Below, one piece after another: positions 21,248 through 32,759 of a DNA stretch of 64,000 bases. The stretch is taken from contig NC_058198.1 of the NCBI RefSeq assembly GCF_907165205.1, forward strand, positions 9,091,001-9,155,000. The letters are read 5' to 3'. Made by a program: the position numbers and the translations under genes. A model generated the notes under the pieces. The model was not told where the DNA came from and did not search any database. It was given only the letters and a program-made list of their open reading frames with translations. This DNA comes from Coccinella septempunctata. Lineage: Eukaryota > Arthropoda > Insecta > Coleoptera > Coccinellidae. Every line of letters starts with the position of its first letter. The stretch's first letter is position 1.

Positions 21248-22408
21248 TACAAGGATGTATTGAAAAATTCTTAGCCTACTATAGAACCAAACAAAATTTC
21301 AATGTCAAAATATTTTATTACTCAACATATTCTCCTCTTAATTGGATACATTCATTACATCGAACCTGCAACGTCTCTAGACCTTTCAAAAAAATGTTTC
21401 TTCTTGCTCTGCAAACCAGACCTCCACAGCTTTTATTACCTCCTCGTTGAAAAAAATTTTTCGACCTTTTAAACTTTTTTTCAGTTGAGGAAAGAGATGA
21501 TAGTCGGATGGAGCCAAATCTGGTGAATATGGAGGGTGTTCTAGTAATTAAGACCCTAAATCACGAATTATTTGCATGGCAACATGAGATCTGTGTGTAT
21601 TGGCGTTGTCTTGCGAAAACAAAACACCTTTGGATAGCTTTCCGCTTCTTTTCTCTTCAATTTTTTCCCGTAAAGTGGTCAGTAATGTCGAATAGTAGTC
21701 TCCGGTTATTGTTCTACCCTTATCCAAAAAATCAATCATGATTACTCCATGGCAATCCCAAAAAACTTAAGCAATAACTTTTCCAGCAGATTTTTAGACA
21801 CGAAACTTCTTTGGTCTTGGAGAACCAGAGTGTCGCCATTCCAGCGATTGTTGCTTTGTTTCTGAATCGTAGAAATGTACACAAGTCTCATTCATAGTAA
21901 CAATTCGGTTTAAGAACTCTACATGGTTTCAAATCGAGCACAGATCGAACGCGATGCTTCTACCCTTGCAAGCTTTTGGTCAACATTCAAACATTTGGGG
22001 ATCCATTTTTCAGCAATTTTTCACATGTCCAAATTGACGTGAACTATATGATGAACGCGTTCGTATGAAATATTCAGTGCTTCAGATATCCGTTTTAGCC
22101 CAATTCGACGGTCTGATAAAATCATGTCATGACCTGCATCGATATTTTCGGGAACTGACACAGAAACTGGCCTTTCCGATCGGTCATCATCTTCAATGGA
22201 ATATTCACCTCTTTTGAAGCTTGTAGTCCAATTTTTCACGGTCGCATACGAAGAACATTGATCACCAAGGTTATTAAGCATATCTTCGTAAATCTGCTTA
22301 CCTCTTAACCCTTTTAAATACAGGTAGTTGATGATGGCTCGATACTTCAATTTTTCGATTTTCACAATTTCGGTGGACATCTCCTTTCTTTTAATTTATT
22401 GCGTAACT
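21248..22408 (-). mobile_element. Mariner copy M3, 5' end missing
   Basis: The 3' terminal repeat is at the left (TACAAGGATGTATTGAAAAA, one change from the usual TACGAGG). Similarity to M2 stops after GCGTAACT at 22408, so the 5' leader and 5' terminal repeat are lost. The transposase starts at 22380 on the minus strand (MSTEIVKIEK) and stays open for 119 codons through the N-terminal DNA-binding part, with GDQCSSYATVKNW and RIGLKRISEALNISYERVHH. It ends in a stop at LDM. The catalytic part follows in pieces with frameshifts: the FLQDN motif reads FSQDNANTH, and YSPDLAPSDYHLF is altered. Confidence 0.87.
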
Positions 22409-22409
22409 G

Positions 22410-24135
22410 GGCAAGGGCAGGGGTTTTTGCTGAAGGGCGTTTTGACAAATCATAGGCTATGAATCTCACTTCGATTTTTGTCAGGTATGTAACATTTCAG
22501 TTGAATAAAAGGAAAAAGATTTAAAAATTTTCCAATAATTCAAATCGACAATTTAAAAAATATTACTTTTTTCAATCAGAATTTTAATTTTTTGAATAGA
22601 ATTTAATTTTTGCCTAACCCTATCGAAAACTGCGCTGAAGTTTTCAATGATGAAATAAACTTATGGGACTTCAATCAAAAATTACTTTTTTCATCATTTC
22701 GTACTAAGGACAAGATTTAAAGTTTGAATTTTTTTCAAGATTTCAGGATCGCATTGGCCCTGTTTAGCATGCAAATTCGCTTGACCTAAATATTCAACCA
22801 TTCACCGAGAATCCATTCCAAACGAGAATATAATTTTGATTAGACGGAGTGAACAAAATCGATAATAATTTAAATGAAACCTGTAGAAAATATAAACACC
22901 TCCATGTTGAATTCAGAACGATAAACTTTCCTGCACGTTGGGTGAACCCTAACCAATCAATATATGCATATTATGTTAATTTTTTTTAGCTCTTATTGTC
23001 ACGCGATCTGTTGAAAAAAATTATGCCTCCTTAGTAACTGCGCTTTGTTCATCACTCCATGAAAAATAAGCAATGTTTGAAGGGATCTGAACTTCGTTAA
23101 GCAGACAGTTGTAAAGAATTCGTAATCAGGATTTCAAGCGTGTACGCGTTGTATCCTGCTAGGTTCATTTGTTTACTCGGATAATATTCACAGGCTTTTG
23201 TATTTGAGAAACAGCTTTTCTGAAATAAACTGGATTTTGTCAGCTCCAAGACTGGAGAAGACGTTTTTGGCCGAACCTGTTTGAAATGTGCATCCATTAA
23301 CATATGTACGTATTCAAATTTTAAAGAAAACGAACGAAATCGTATACTTCTTTATCAATTATGTGTTAGGGTGAAACCTATTGGTTACAACGTACACCAT
23401 TGTTTATAACATCGATTTTAGTGGATGATTGTTGGTTTCCTCTTGGATTATGGTATTTAATTTGAAGACATTAGAAGCTATATTACGTAACCTTCAAGAA
23501 TATTGATGAAAAATTTAGGATCGCCCTTTGAAAAAATTATCAATGCCGTCTTATCTCAAATTTGGGACATGCTGCTTACAGTTTCTCACCTCAAAAACAG
23601 GGTAATACATCAGAATGCTAATCGACCTGTCCCAGCATATTCACAACAATAAAACTGTTTTTAAGAGGAATTCTCCTCAATTTGGGTTATCACAGCATAT
23701 GCAAGTTTAAACTGAATAATTATGAGTTTCATTCATGAATTTTTCAAATGCACCGCGGAAACTATTCAAAATCATTCTTCAAATATGAGGTTTCAAAATT
23801 CAAATCGCTTCGTTTCTAGTTTACGATTTGGCAACAGCGCCTACAAGAAAATAAAAAGTACCATTGCTTGTTTATAAAATAACAGCAGTTGATGAGGCTC
23901 GTACTAACTGGCCATAAAAATCCCATAAAATTATAAGACCTTCCTCGTTCGTCACAGACTTCATAGACAGCCATCTTTGTCTATCTCATCAAGATAGTGT
24001 ATTTGTTGTCCTTTATTATCATCGAATATTTCAGTCAATGTTGCCAACTTGTCCAATAGAAATGAAACGCTTTAAATTTTAAATACCTATTTTTATGTTT
24101 CATTTTTAAGTACTCAAAATAATTTTTTTGGGAAA
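22410..24135. other. No gene seen
   Basis: Intergenic AT-rich DNA. The minus-strand frame 23097-23303 (68 codons) has no motif. No repeats were matched. Confidence 0.4.
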
Positions 24136-24139
24136 CGGT

Positions 24140-24583
24140 TGAAATGAATCTTTTTCGAACACAAGATATCACCCACGTCTTCTAGTTTTCTCATTGTGAC
24201 CATTACGTACCAAAAAAATACCAAAAATACAAAGAACCCAACTCTTGAAACTAAGTTGGACGCTATCTAATGAATATGTGAACGTTTTGTAAAATGAAAG
24301 TATTATTCATATTTTTTCGTATAATGCGATGTTTTCGAGTAATTTGATGTTCAAAACTTTAAAAGTATCTGAGAAATTTGAAAAATTTGGGTACTTTGGC
24401 TGAATAAAACTCTGTTTAAAAAATACACAGATGTGTAGTGTCACAAATTTAGCTAGTTATTCTGGATTTCAGGGGTGGTAATTTTTTATGGATTTTCAAC
24501 AGCCTGTATCTTTCTAACCGAAGAAATGGTGTAGGGCAAAAATGTTTCTTTCGACCTCTAGAATCTACTGTTAAAATATTCGT
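24140..24583 (-). mobile_element. MITE family A, truncated inverted copy A3
   Basis: Reads as the reverse complement of A1: TCGAACACAAGATATCACCC corresponds to 3787-3806 of A1, and the right edge ends GAATCTACTGTTAAAATATT, the inverse of the family's left arm. The other end is missing below about 24140, and the last bases of the CAGGGTG end are lost at the right. Confidence 0.7.
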
Positions 24584-24599
24584 GTTTATCCTGTCTTTA

Positions 24600-25755
24600 T
24601 CTCACTTGACCTGCTTTCATGACTTTCCACTCAACCAATATTCTGTATGTTATTTTAAATGGACCAATGTGCATTTCTGTGTTTCATTTGGTGAGTGACC
24701 GGACGTTAAGTTCTCGTATTTCGATGTAACGTACCCTATTCACCTGAAATATACCTTTAAATCCTCTCTTGTATCGAAATCCAAAGGCGCACACTTGACT
24801 GCTTTGTTTGAAAATCCAGCAAATAGTTCGGAGGTATTTTGTCATGATGCCCATTCAAAGGTCACGCATTACATTGTTATAAGCCGCTCAAATCCTTTCA
24901 GAATCCCCAAATATTCTGTTGCCTCAAAATACTCGTCCGATATTTCAAGGCAAATATAACAAGGCATAAATCCACACAATTCCATACATTTAAAAATTCA
25001 ATTTGATTCCAACTGAGTACGAGCCCAATATTCCAATTCTTCTCTTGTTTCCCTACGCCTCTTCGTAATGGAAAAAATTGTGTACCGCCCATTTTCGAAA
25101 CCGATATCAATTTCGCTTCTTTAATATGATACTTAATTTGAATTTTTTATTAGCTGACGCCGACGGTTTTCCGTCAAGCTTCAGTCGATAAATGAGATGG
25201 GTAATTGGTAAGGCTTCAGCAAAAATAATTGAAATAATTCCTTGCAATTATGGTTGTTGAACAAAATATGCGGGGGAAACTGATTTAAAAGCGTGGGCGT
25301 CCCTTGGAACCAATAGAAATCTATTGACCCCCGTTCAAACATTTCCAGAAGGATCCAGTTTAAAAGAGCTTTCTCCTATTTTTTCAAATATGTTACTTTA
25401 GAAGGGAACATGACTTGCATAGCTGAATCGAGACTTCGTGTGTCTATGCATGTATGTGAGTATATGAACAAGGGATGAAGAGAAAGACGTCAGGGTAGTT
25501 CTGAGTTGATGGTGTCATAATTTTTATGTTTTTAAACCCGAAGAAAGTGAAACCTGGTTGGTGCTTTGAACGAGAAGTGGCAGTTTGTTTATTCTCATTT
25601 CAAATTACTGGGCTCGTATTCTTGACCTCAATAGAATGGAAAAAGACTCTTTCATCTCACTTTATCGCAGATAGATTGTGTATTTCCTTCTCACTTTACT
25701 GAAATTCAAGAATACGGTTCCTGCCAGAAATCACCTTGTGGGATCTAGTTTTATA
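24600..25755. other. No gene seen
   Basis: No motif or repeat pair recognised between MITE A3 and mariner M4. Confidence 0.4.
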
Positions 25756-25760
25756 GTTTA

Positions 25761-26796
25761 TACGAGGATGTATTGATTTCTAGTTAGCCTAGACCAGTTC
25801 CATTAATAAAAAAATATATTGCGTTATTATAGCAACGAACAATAACTCATTAGAAGTGTCAGTGTGAAGTTTGAGGTCAAAAAGTAAACCAGAGCTACGC
25901 AATAAATTAAAAGAAAGAAGATGTCCACCGAAATTGTGAAAATCGAAAAATTGGAGTATCGTACCTGTATTTAAAAGGGTTAAGAGGTAAGCAGATTTAC
26001 GAAGATATGCTTAATACCCTTGGTGATCAATGTCCTTCGTATGCGAGCGTGAAAAATTGGACTGCAAGCTTCAAAAGAGGTAAATTTTTCATTGAAGATG
26101 ATGACCAAACAAGAAGGCCAGTTTCTGTGTCAGTCCCCGAAAATATCGCTGCAGTTCATGACATGATTTTATCAGACCGTCGAATTGGGCTGAAACGGAT
26201 ATCTCAAGCACTGAATATTTCATACGAATGTGTTCATTATATAGTTCACGTCAATTTGGACATGAGAAAAATTGCTGCAAAATGGATCCTCAAATGTTTG
26301 AATGTAAGCCAAAAGCGTGCAAGGGTAGAAGCATCGCGTTCGATCTGTGCTAGATTTGAACACGATGTAGACTTCTTAAACCGAATTGCTACTATAGATG
26401 AGACTTGGGTACATTTCTACGATCCAGAAATAAAGCAACAATCGATGGAATGGCGACACTCTGGTTTTCCACGACCTAAGAAGTTTCGTGTCAAAAACTC
26501 TGCTGGAAAAGTTCTTGCTTCAGTTTTTTGGGATTGCCATGGAGTAACCATGATTGATTCTTTGGATAATGGTAGAACAATTACCGAAAATTGATATTCG
26601 ACATTACTGACCACTCTGTGGGAAAAAATTAAAGAGAAAAGACGCGGAAAGCTATCCAAAGGTGTTTTGTTTTTGCAGGACAACGCCCCTGCACACAAAT
26701 CTCTTTGCGATGCAAAAAAATTTCGTGATTTAGTGTTTGAATTACTAGAACACCCCCCTTATTAACCAGATTTGGCTCCATCCTACTATCATCTCT
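25761..26796 (+). mobile_element. Mariner copy M4, 3' end missing; longest open frame
   Basis: The 5' terminal repeat TACGAGGATGTATTGATTTC starts at 25761 after TA. The transposase start codon is at 25921 (MSTEIVKIEK). A deletion near 25960 shifts the frame, and the main frame then runs 26007-26594 for 195 codons. It covers the DNA-binding region, the linker and the first catalytic Asp, residue 131 of the frame, in IDETW (usually MDETW), plus KKFRVKNSAGK. A stop codon ends it at 26594. Pieces with FLQDNAPAH and the third Asp motif follow in other frames. Similarity stops at about 26796, so the C-terminus and 3' terminal repeat are absent. Confidence 0.88.
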
Positions 26797-27915
26797 GTCC
26801 TCTTTCCTGATTTGAATGTTCTTCGTGGAAAAAAGTCTTCCTCTGTCCCCAAAATTATCGATTATGTAGTTCATTAGATAAGCCAAAAGATTCTTCGTTA
26901 CCTTCATTAGTCTCAGGACTTCAAAGTTCATAGACAAATAACATTCTGAATTAAATATTCCCAATACGTTTAAGTAGATACACATAATCATTCGTTTGCT
27001 GCCCTAATATCCATTTTTCAAATCATACCGATTCCCCTGAGTATTAACGAGATAATTCCATTGGATGATCAATTTTCACAATTAGTGCAACTATAGAGGG
27101 TGGTCTTGTAATTCCCCTTCGCCCGAAGGGTTCAGTTACACTCGGAAGTAATTTCCTGTCATATTATGAAAGCCAATTAGTGTGATCGTTGTTTTTGGTC
27201 ACCCTATATATAATATCCAGCATTACGCGGAGGGTTCGGTAGAATACAACTCGTGAAATGGTGGGTTTTACTATTAAGGTAATAATAATTTGTATCACAT
27301 GGATATTGAGGATGAAATAAATACAAGAACAAACTAGTTTCTTCTTCATTGGATGATTTCGAAGGAAAATGTGCCTATATTCCACCAAGTTCTTCATGTT
27401 CTAGATTACAAAAAACTTAATTCGAAATGATGTTTTATATCACACTAGACAGAAGACAAACGAAACAGAGTAATTTTAAACGAGAGAGAATATTATCTCT
27501 TGTTGTTTCCCTGAGTCATAATTCCTTATATCATAAGTCATGTTTGATTCGGAATTATTATGATGAAAAATCTGTGCAGCAATAAACTGTCAACTTATAC
27601 AGCAGATGTCGTCATGTCAGCATTCAGTATGAAGAATGCTTAATCGAAATAGCAATTAAACTGTACGACGAAAAAGTTTCAGCCATTTGAAACTTAACCA
27701 ATTCAGTAATATCACCGCATGCAATTTTCTAGCTCAGCGAATTCATGTTAAACCTATTGCAGCTATTAAGCTGAAGGAAAGGCATTTCAGTTGCTACCTA
27801 GGAAAATTTGGTGGATTTCTTTCAGTATGTTCTGATATACTAAAATTTTGATAAAAGCAGAATAATGTGAGATAATAAGATTAAGTTCTTTATGTCATTG
27901 ATCTAAAATTCACAA
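26797..27915. other. No gene seen
   Basis: AT-rich spacer after the break in M4. A lone CACCCTATATATA near 27198 is all that resembles a transposon end. Confidence 0.4.
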
Positions 27916-27919
27916 CCCT

Positions 27920-28075
27920 TTATAAATTTAGAAGGAGAGGTAGGAGAGGTGTTAAAATTGGTCCTTGTGGAAGACTACTACACAACGTTTTGGAATAACT
28001 ACTATTATCATCAACAAACACACGAAACCTTCTATCTGACAGCATGTGGGATTTCATTTTATCTGAGCTTTCCAA
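27920..28075 (-). pseudogene. Non-LTR reverse transcriptase fragment
   Basis: Minus-strand frame with MLSDRRFRVFVDDNSS, then LPQGPILTPLL. The pair DRRFRVFVDD ... LPQGSxLxPLL is a conserved stretch of non-LTR reverse transcriptases, and the same stretch is seen at 10085-10140. Only about 50 codons remain, with no neighbouring motifs, so the copy is a short internal fragment. It appears to share the left boundary region with the 10 kb fragment. Confidence 0.75.
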
Positions 28076-28079
28076 AGAG

Positions 28080-29170
28080 CCCACACATGTTTTATGTTTC
28101 CATTTGAAAAACACTCAATTGTATTGTCTGAAAATGAGGAGGATTCAAAATCATTTGCTGGGTTTTAGGGTTTCAATTTTGAGTTATATATGGCTTGAAG
28201 AAATATTAATTTAATTAGATACTTATGCCCAACCCTGTTATGAAGCGAGCTTTCTCTCTCGTCTGATATAGCTGGTAAACGAATCAAATAGAAGAGATGG
28301 CAGTTTGAAATTTTATGAATGTCTCATTCGGAAATATTTGTGGTTGATTCTCCCCTCCACCAGCAATAACAAACATGTGGATTACCAGGAGGTTCCTTTG
28401 ATCACACGGACTTATCGTAAATACAAATAATCAAACCACTTGCGAGTTGACTGTAATGAAAATGTTCACATCCGCTCGACAATGAAACATGTCGAGGTAC
28501 CCTTTGACCTATTCCACCTCTATATTTGGGTTTTCCATGGCTGATGGGGCTTCCATTCATCCGTTAGAGAGATTCAAATAAAAGTCCATTCTCTCGAGGT
28601 TTGTATCAGATTTTTCATTGGAACTTTATCAAATCGAATGCTGATAAATCGTATCAATTATCTCTTTGCCGTATTCGATTGAAAGTTATGTCACTCTCAG
28701 GCGATTCGAATGCAGCACGCAAAACGACTTTATCGTTAACTAATGGTCTTTCATCTCCATAGTTATGCAAATATAATTTCCGCTAAACCCAATTTTCCCG
28801 TTCATTTCCTATTCGCGTACATCGAACTATGAATATTCCGCGAAGAATCAATTAACTTGTACAAGTGGTATGCGTGTGATCGCTGATTTCATTTGTTGAG
28901 TTTAAGCTCCTCAATAAGCCTTTCAGCTTTTATATTGGAAATCCATAACTTTCATTTTCGTTGTAGCTTGACCTCAAAGAACGCTCTCTGCGCCCTTCAA
29001 ACTGCGCGATTGGACTGGATTTTTCCTAGAACTCCAGTTATAGCATCCGTAATCTACAAAAATGAAAGCTTTTCTAACCTCTCTTCTGCAGATTTTGCTC
29101 GACGAAACGTTCAATAAGACTTTTTTTCGAGGGAATTACCTCCTATCCCTCTATACTCTGGCATGGAGAT
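28080..29170. other. No confirmed gene
   Basis: The plus frame at 28893-29117 (74 codons) is somewhat richer in GC than its surroundings, but no motif or splice context supports it. Otherwise there is nothing. Confidence 0.35.
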
Positions 29171-30988
29171 CAGGTATTCAGAATAATCCGAATTGATTGC
29201 TATCTATCAGATGTGATTAGTATTTTCGATGAAATTTCTGATGGTTTGACTTATGAAAACCTTGATAATCGAAGTTTCACAAGGCTTTGAGGTATACTTG
29301 TCGAAATAAAAATTCATACTCATGTCGTATTCGAGCACACATTTGTATTTCCTGAATTTCATATAGAGGCATAAAAGGGGCTGTTTTAGAGCCTGTGAAT
29401 CCCTTCCTAATTGCAATATGTAGTCTTTAATCGTAGTTTTGAAGATAGTAGTTTCTCTTCTGTCTTTTTGGGTGAAAATAATGTTATTTGGTTCAAGTAT
29501 TGGACAATGTTATCAGTTTTTTCATCTATTGTTTTCATGATCCCTGTGAACCCAGGTATTCAGAAAAATTCGAATTGATTGCTATCTACCAGATGTGATT
29601 AGTATTTTCGATGAAATTTCTGATGGTTTGACTTATGAAAACCTTGATAATCGGAGTTTTATAAGGCTTTGAGGTACACTTGTCAAAATAAAAATTCATA
29701 TTCATATCATATTCGAGCACACATTTGTATTTCCTGACTTTCATATGGAAGCATAAAAGGGGCTATTTTAGAGCCTGTGAATCCCATCCTAATTGCAATA
29801 TGCAGTCTTAAATCGTAGATTTGAAGATAGTAGTTTCTCTTCTGTTATCAGGGTTCAGTGGCTGATGTTTTGAAGCTACTGATTCACCTACATATTCCAG
29901 AATCTCAACTGCATTAAGCTTAAGTAACCTTGGAAAGGGAAGGTCTTTTTGGGTAAAAAAAATGTTATTTGGTTCGACTATTGGACACGGTTGTCAGTTT
30001 TTTCATCTATTGTTTTCATGATCCCTGTGAACCCAGTTATTCAGAATAATTTGAATTGATTGCTATCTTCCAGATGTGATTAGTATTTTCGATGAAATTT
30101 CAACTGATTTGGTTTATGGAAACCTTGATAATTAAATTTTTACAAGGCTTTTTGGTACACTTGTCAAAATAAAAATTCCTACTCATATCATATTCGAGCA
30201 CACATTTGTATTTCCTGAATTTCATATAAAAGCATAAAAGGGGCTATTTTAGAGCCTGTGAATCCCTTCCTTATTGCAATATGTAGTCCTAAATCGTAGT
30301 TTTGAAAATTGTAGTTTCTCCTCTGTTATCAGGGTTTAGTGGCTGATGTTTTGAAGCTACTGATTCACCTACATATTCCATAATCTCAACTGCATTTTGC
30401 TCAAGTAACCTTGGAAAGGGAAGGTCTTTTTGGGTAAAAAAAATTGTTATTTGGTTCGAGTATTGGACATGGTTGTCAGTTTTTTCACCTATTGTTTTCA
30501 TGATCCCTGTGAACCCAGGTATTCAGAATAATTCGAATTGATTGCTATCTACCAGATGTAATTAGTATTAAATTTCAGCTGGTTTGATTTATGAAAACCT
30601 TGATAATCGAAGTTTTACAAAGCTTTCAGGTACACTTGTCAAAATAAAAGTTCCTACTCATATCATACACACACATTTGTATTTCCCGATTTTCATAAAA
30701 AAAGCATAAAAGGGGCTATTTTAGAGCCTGTCAATCCCTTCCTTATTGCAATATGTAGTCTTAAATCGTAGTTTTGAAAATTGTAGTTTCTCTTCTGTTA
30801 TCAGGGTTAAGTGGATGATGTTTTGAAGCTACTGATTCACCTACATATTCCAGAATCTCAACTGCATTAAGCTGAAGTAACCTTGGAAAGGGAAGGTCTT
30901 TTTGGGTGAAAAAATGTTATTTGGTTCGAGTATTGAACGTAGTTATCAGTTTTTTCATCTATTATTTTCCTGATTCCTGTGAACCCAC
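29171..30988. repeat. Tandem array, four units of about 480 bp
   Basis: Units begin CAGGTATTCAGAA (or CAGTTATTCAGAA) at 29171, 29553, 30034 and 30517, and the array ends near 30988 with GTGAACCCA. Units 2, 3 and 4 are 481, 483 and about 471 bp. Unit 1 is 382 bp because a block of about 97 bp with GGCTGATGTTTTGAAGCTAC is missing. Each unit carries GATTGCTATC, GGGGCTATTTTAGAGCCTG and CAGTTTTTTCATCTATTGTT. A 70-codon minus frame in unit 3 (30289-30501) is broken in the other units by changes at the run of A near its middle, so it is not clearly coding. Confidence 0.92.
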
Positions 30989-31339
30989 TTCAGAACCCCA
31001 TCGAGTCCTATCGCAAGCTGAGTTAACATATCGACTATTCAAATGAAGGCCTCAGGGAAATGAATGAATGGGATAAACAAAACTCGGTGCATTCTGTCCT
31101 CTTGAAAACAAGAAACAATAACGTTTTTTCCTTGAAGTCAATTCGAGGCAACATTTATCAACTTCTCGGAATATTTCTCAATTCTGCGATTGGTTTCAAA
31201 TCAGGCTGGCCTGGTACTTATACTGTACGAAATGATTTCCAGCAACTTTTGATCATGATTCAACCTAGAACAATAATACAATTGATTGATGGCTTTAAAA
31301 ATGGCCATAGATAGAGAGTAGCAGCTCTTTCTACACATT
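30989..31339. other. No gene seen
   Basis: An 84-codon plus frame (31060-31314) lies here without any recognisable motif. Nothing else is visible. Confidence 0.35.
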
Positions 31340-31880
31340 CTTTCAAGGCAGATTGTACATTTTTAAGGAGGCTGCCAAGCAGTGTGACCTTAAGATTTAT
31401 CATGCCCACCATCAAAGCTGTTTTCGCCTCTATTTCATCTACAGCTCTCCGTTCAGTCCTAGATATCTAATGAACTCAAGGAGTTTAGCTCCTCAATCTT
31501 TTAAGTTTCTCGTCCAAATAATTTTCTTAGTTGGCTGGCAATGGCGAGGCATTATGTCATCAGGTGATCTAGCCTTAGGTGCTTCCTGTCATGTAAGCAA
31601 TCCACTGAAGAGGTGTAACGTGTTCTTGCTAAGATACTTCTTAGATGTTGCAGTGTTAAAGTCCCCAAGGAACTTTTTTGGATATTCCAGTCTCGGTAGA
31701 TTCCTCCAGAGTTATCATCCTTCGGTTTTTCCTTCTCCTGAAACTCTTTCTAGTAGGTATATTTTCCTATACCACAGGATGTTTCCGGGTCAATGAAAGG
31801 AGTTTGCGCTCCTTTCCTGGCAAGTGTATTGGCCCTTTCATTTCCCCCAAATCCCTAGTGACCGGGAACCCAGGATAGGA
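31340..31880 (-). pseudogene. Non-LTR retrotransposon 3' end: RNase H to tail
   Basis: On the minus strand, 31870-31805 gives WVPGH, then GNERANTLARKGA, the last part of an RNase H domain (the Asp expected after GNERA is Asn here). It is followed by ETSCGIGKYTY, a decayed LFSGLLT segment near 31600 (where GLLTGHCRL is expected), and then the tail LLEFIRYLGLNGEL with a stop near 31440. Frames change at least three times. This is the best preserved minus-strand member of the lineage also seen at 20140-20480, 46671-46985, 49400-51070 and 52345-53410. Confidence 0.7.
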
Positions 31881-31889
31881 GCAGCTAAG

Positions 31890-32515
31890 GAAATGAAATT
31901 ATCCTGATAGTGGAAAGATTCGCTCGCATCACTCGCTGGTACTTTGGAGTCTTTAGACGATCACATAGTTTGTTCAAACTATTTCTAGGATTTTAGGCAT
32001 TTCATCTTTCAGAAATATATCTCTCACCAAACTGGATGATGGAGCACATATTACTATTCTTTTGTGATACCAAATGACGTTATTTTTCTCAATGAAAATT
32101 TTCGAAATTTGATTTCGATAATATGCTCCTAATCGATCTATTACAACTTCTAAGAATCGCCGAGTGATTAATCAAAATCCACCATATAATTAGTGTATTA
32201 TGATCCCACTTGTATTGCGTAATTTCCACATTGAATTCCAAACCGATATACGCGTTTCGCAATACTAAAGCGTAGTTCAAATTATAACGCTTTGATCAAT
32301 TTTGCACCTATCAATATTTTGAAGGCAAAATTGATCAAAAGTCGTATTCAACGAAAGCGGTGAATCCAGGATACGTAATACGCCAAATTTTCCGCGAATT
32401 AATTAGAATTATTCTCTGGATAATTGATATTCCCATAATTGAGTTAAACATGATCTTTGTAGTTTCAACATATTCATTCTATATATATTCGGATTATGTT
32501 GTGAAACCCTTATTT
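31890..32515. other. No feature seen
   Basis: AT-rich spacer. A short hairpin with arms TTTTGATCAA and its inverse lies near 32295-32341. Confidence 0.4.
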
Positions 32516-32516
32516 A

Positions 32517-32755
32517 CAGGGCGAGTCTTTGACTCGTACAGTTATTTCAACAGTAGATTTTTGAGGTCAAAAGAAACACTTTTTTCCCATACCATTTTTC
32601 CGATTCGGTCCTGATAAAATAACGTAGTTTTTATGAACTGTGCCATCCCTGGAAGAACAAAATAACTAGCTAAATCTGTGACACCACACATCTGACATCT
32701 GTCGATCTTTTAAAAAGATCGTCAAAGTATTTGTACGAGTCAAACATTCACACTG
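32517..32755 (+). mobile_element. MITE family A, internally deleted copy A4
   Basis: Both ends are present: CAGGGCGAGTCTTTGACTCG at left and GTACGAGTCAAACATTCACA then CTG at right, each next to TA. The element is only 239 bp, so most of the 620 bp body seen in A1 is gone. The break lies after ACATCTGTCGATCTTTTAAA. Confidence 0.78.
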
Positions 32756-32759
32756 TATA

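Noticed and set aside
29171..30988. Direct repeats considered as a CRISPR array
   Set aside because: Units of 480 bp without short repeat-spacer alternation, in an insect-type genome; this is an ordinary tandem array.
31353..31796. 147-codon plus-strand frame
   Set aside because: It lies antisense to the non-LTR 3' end at 31340-31880, whose motifs are on the minus strand.
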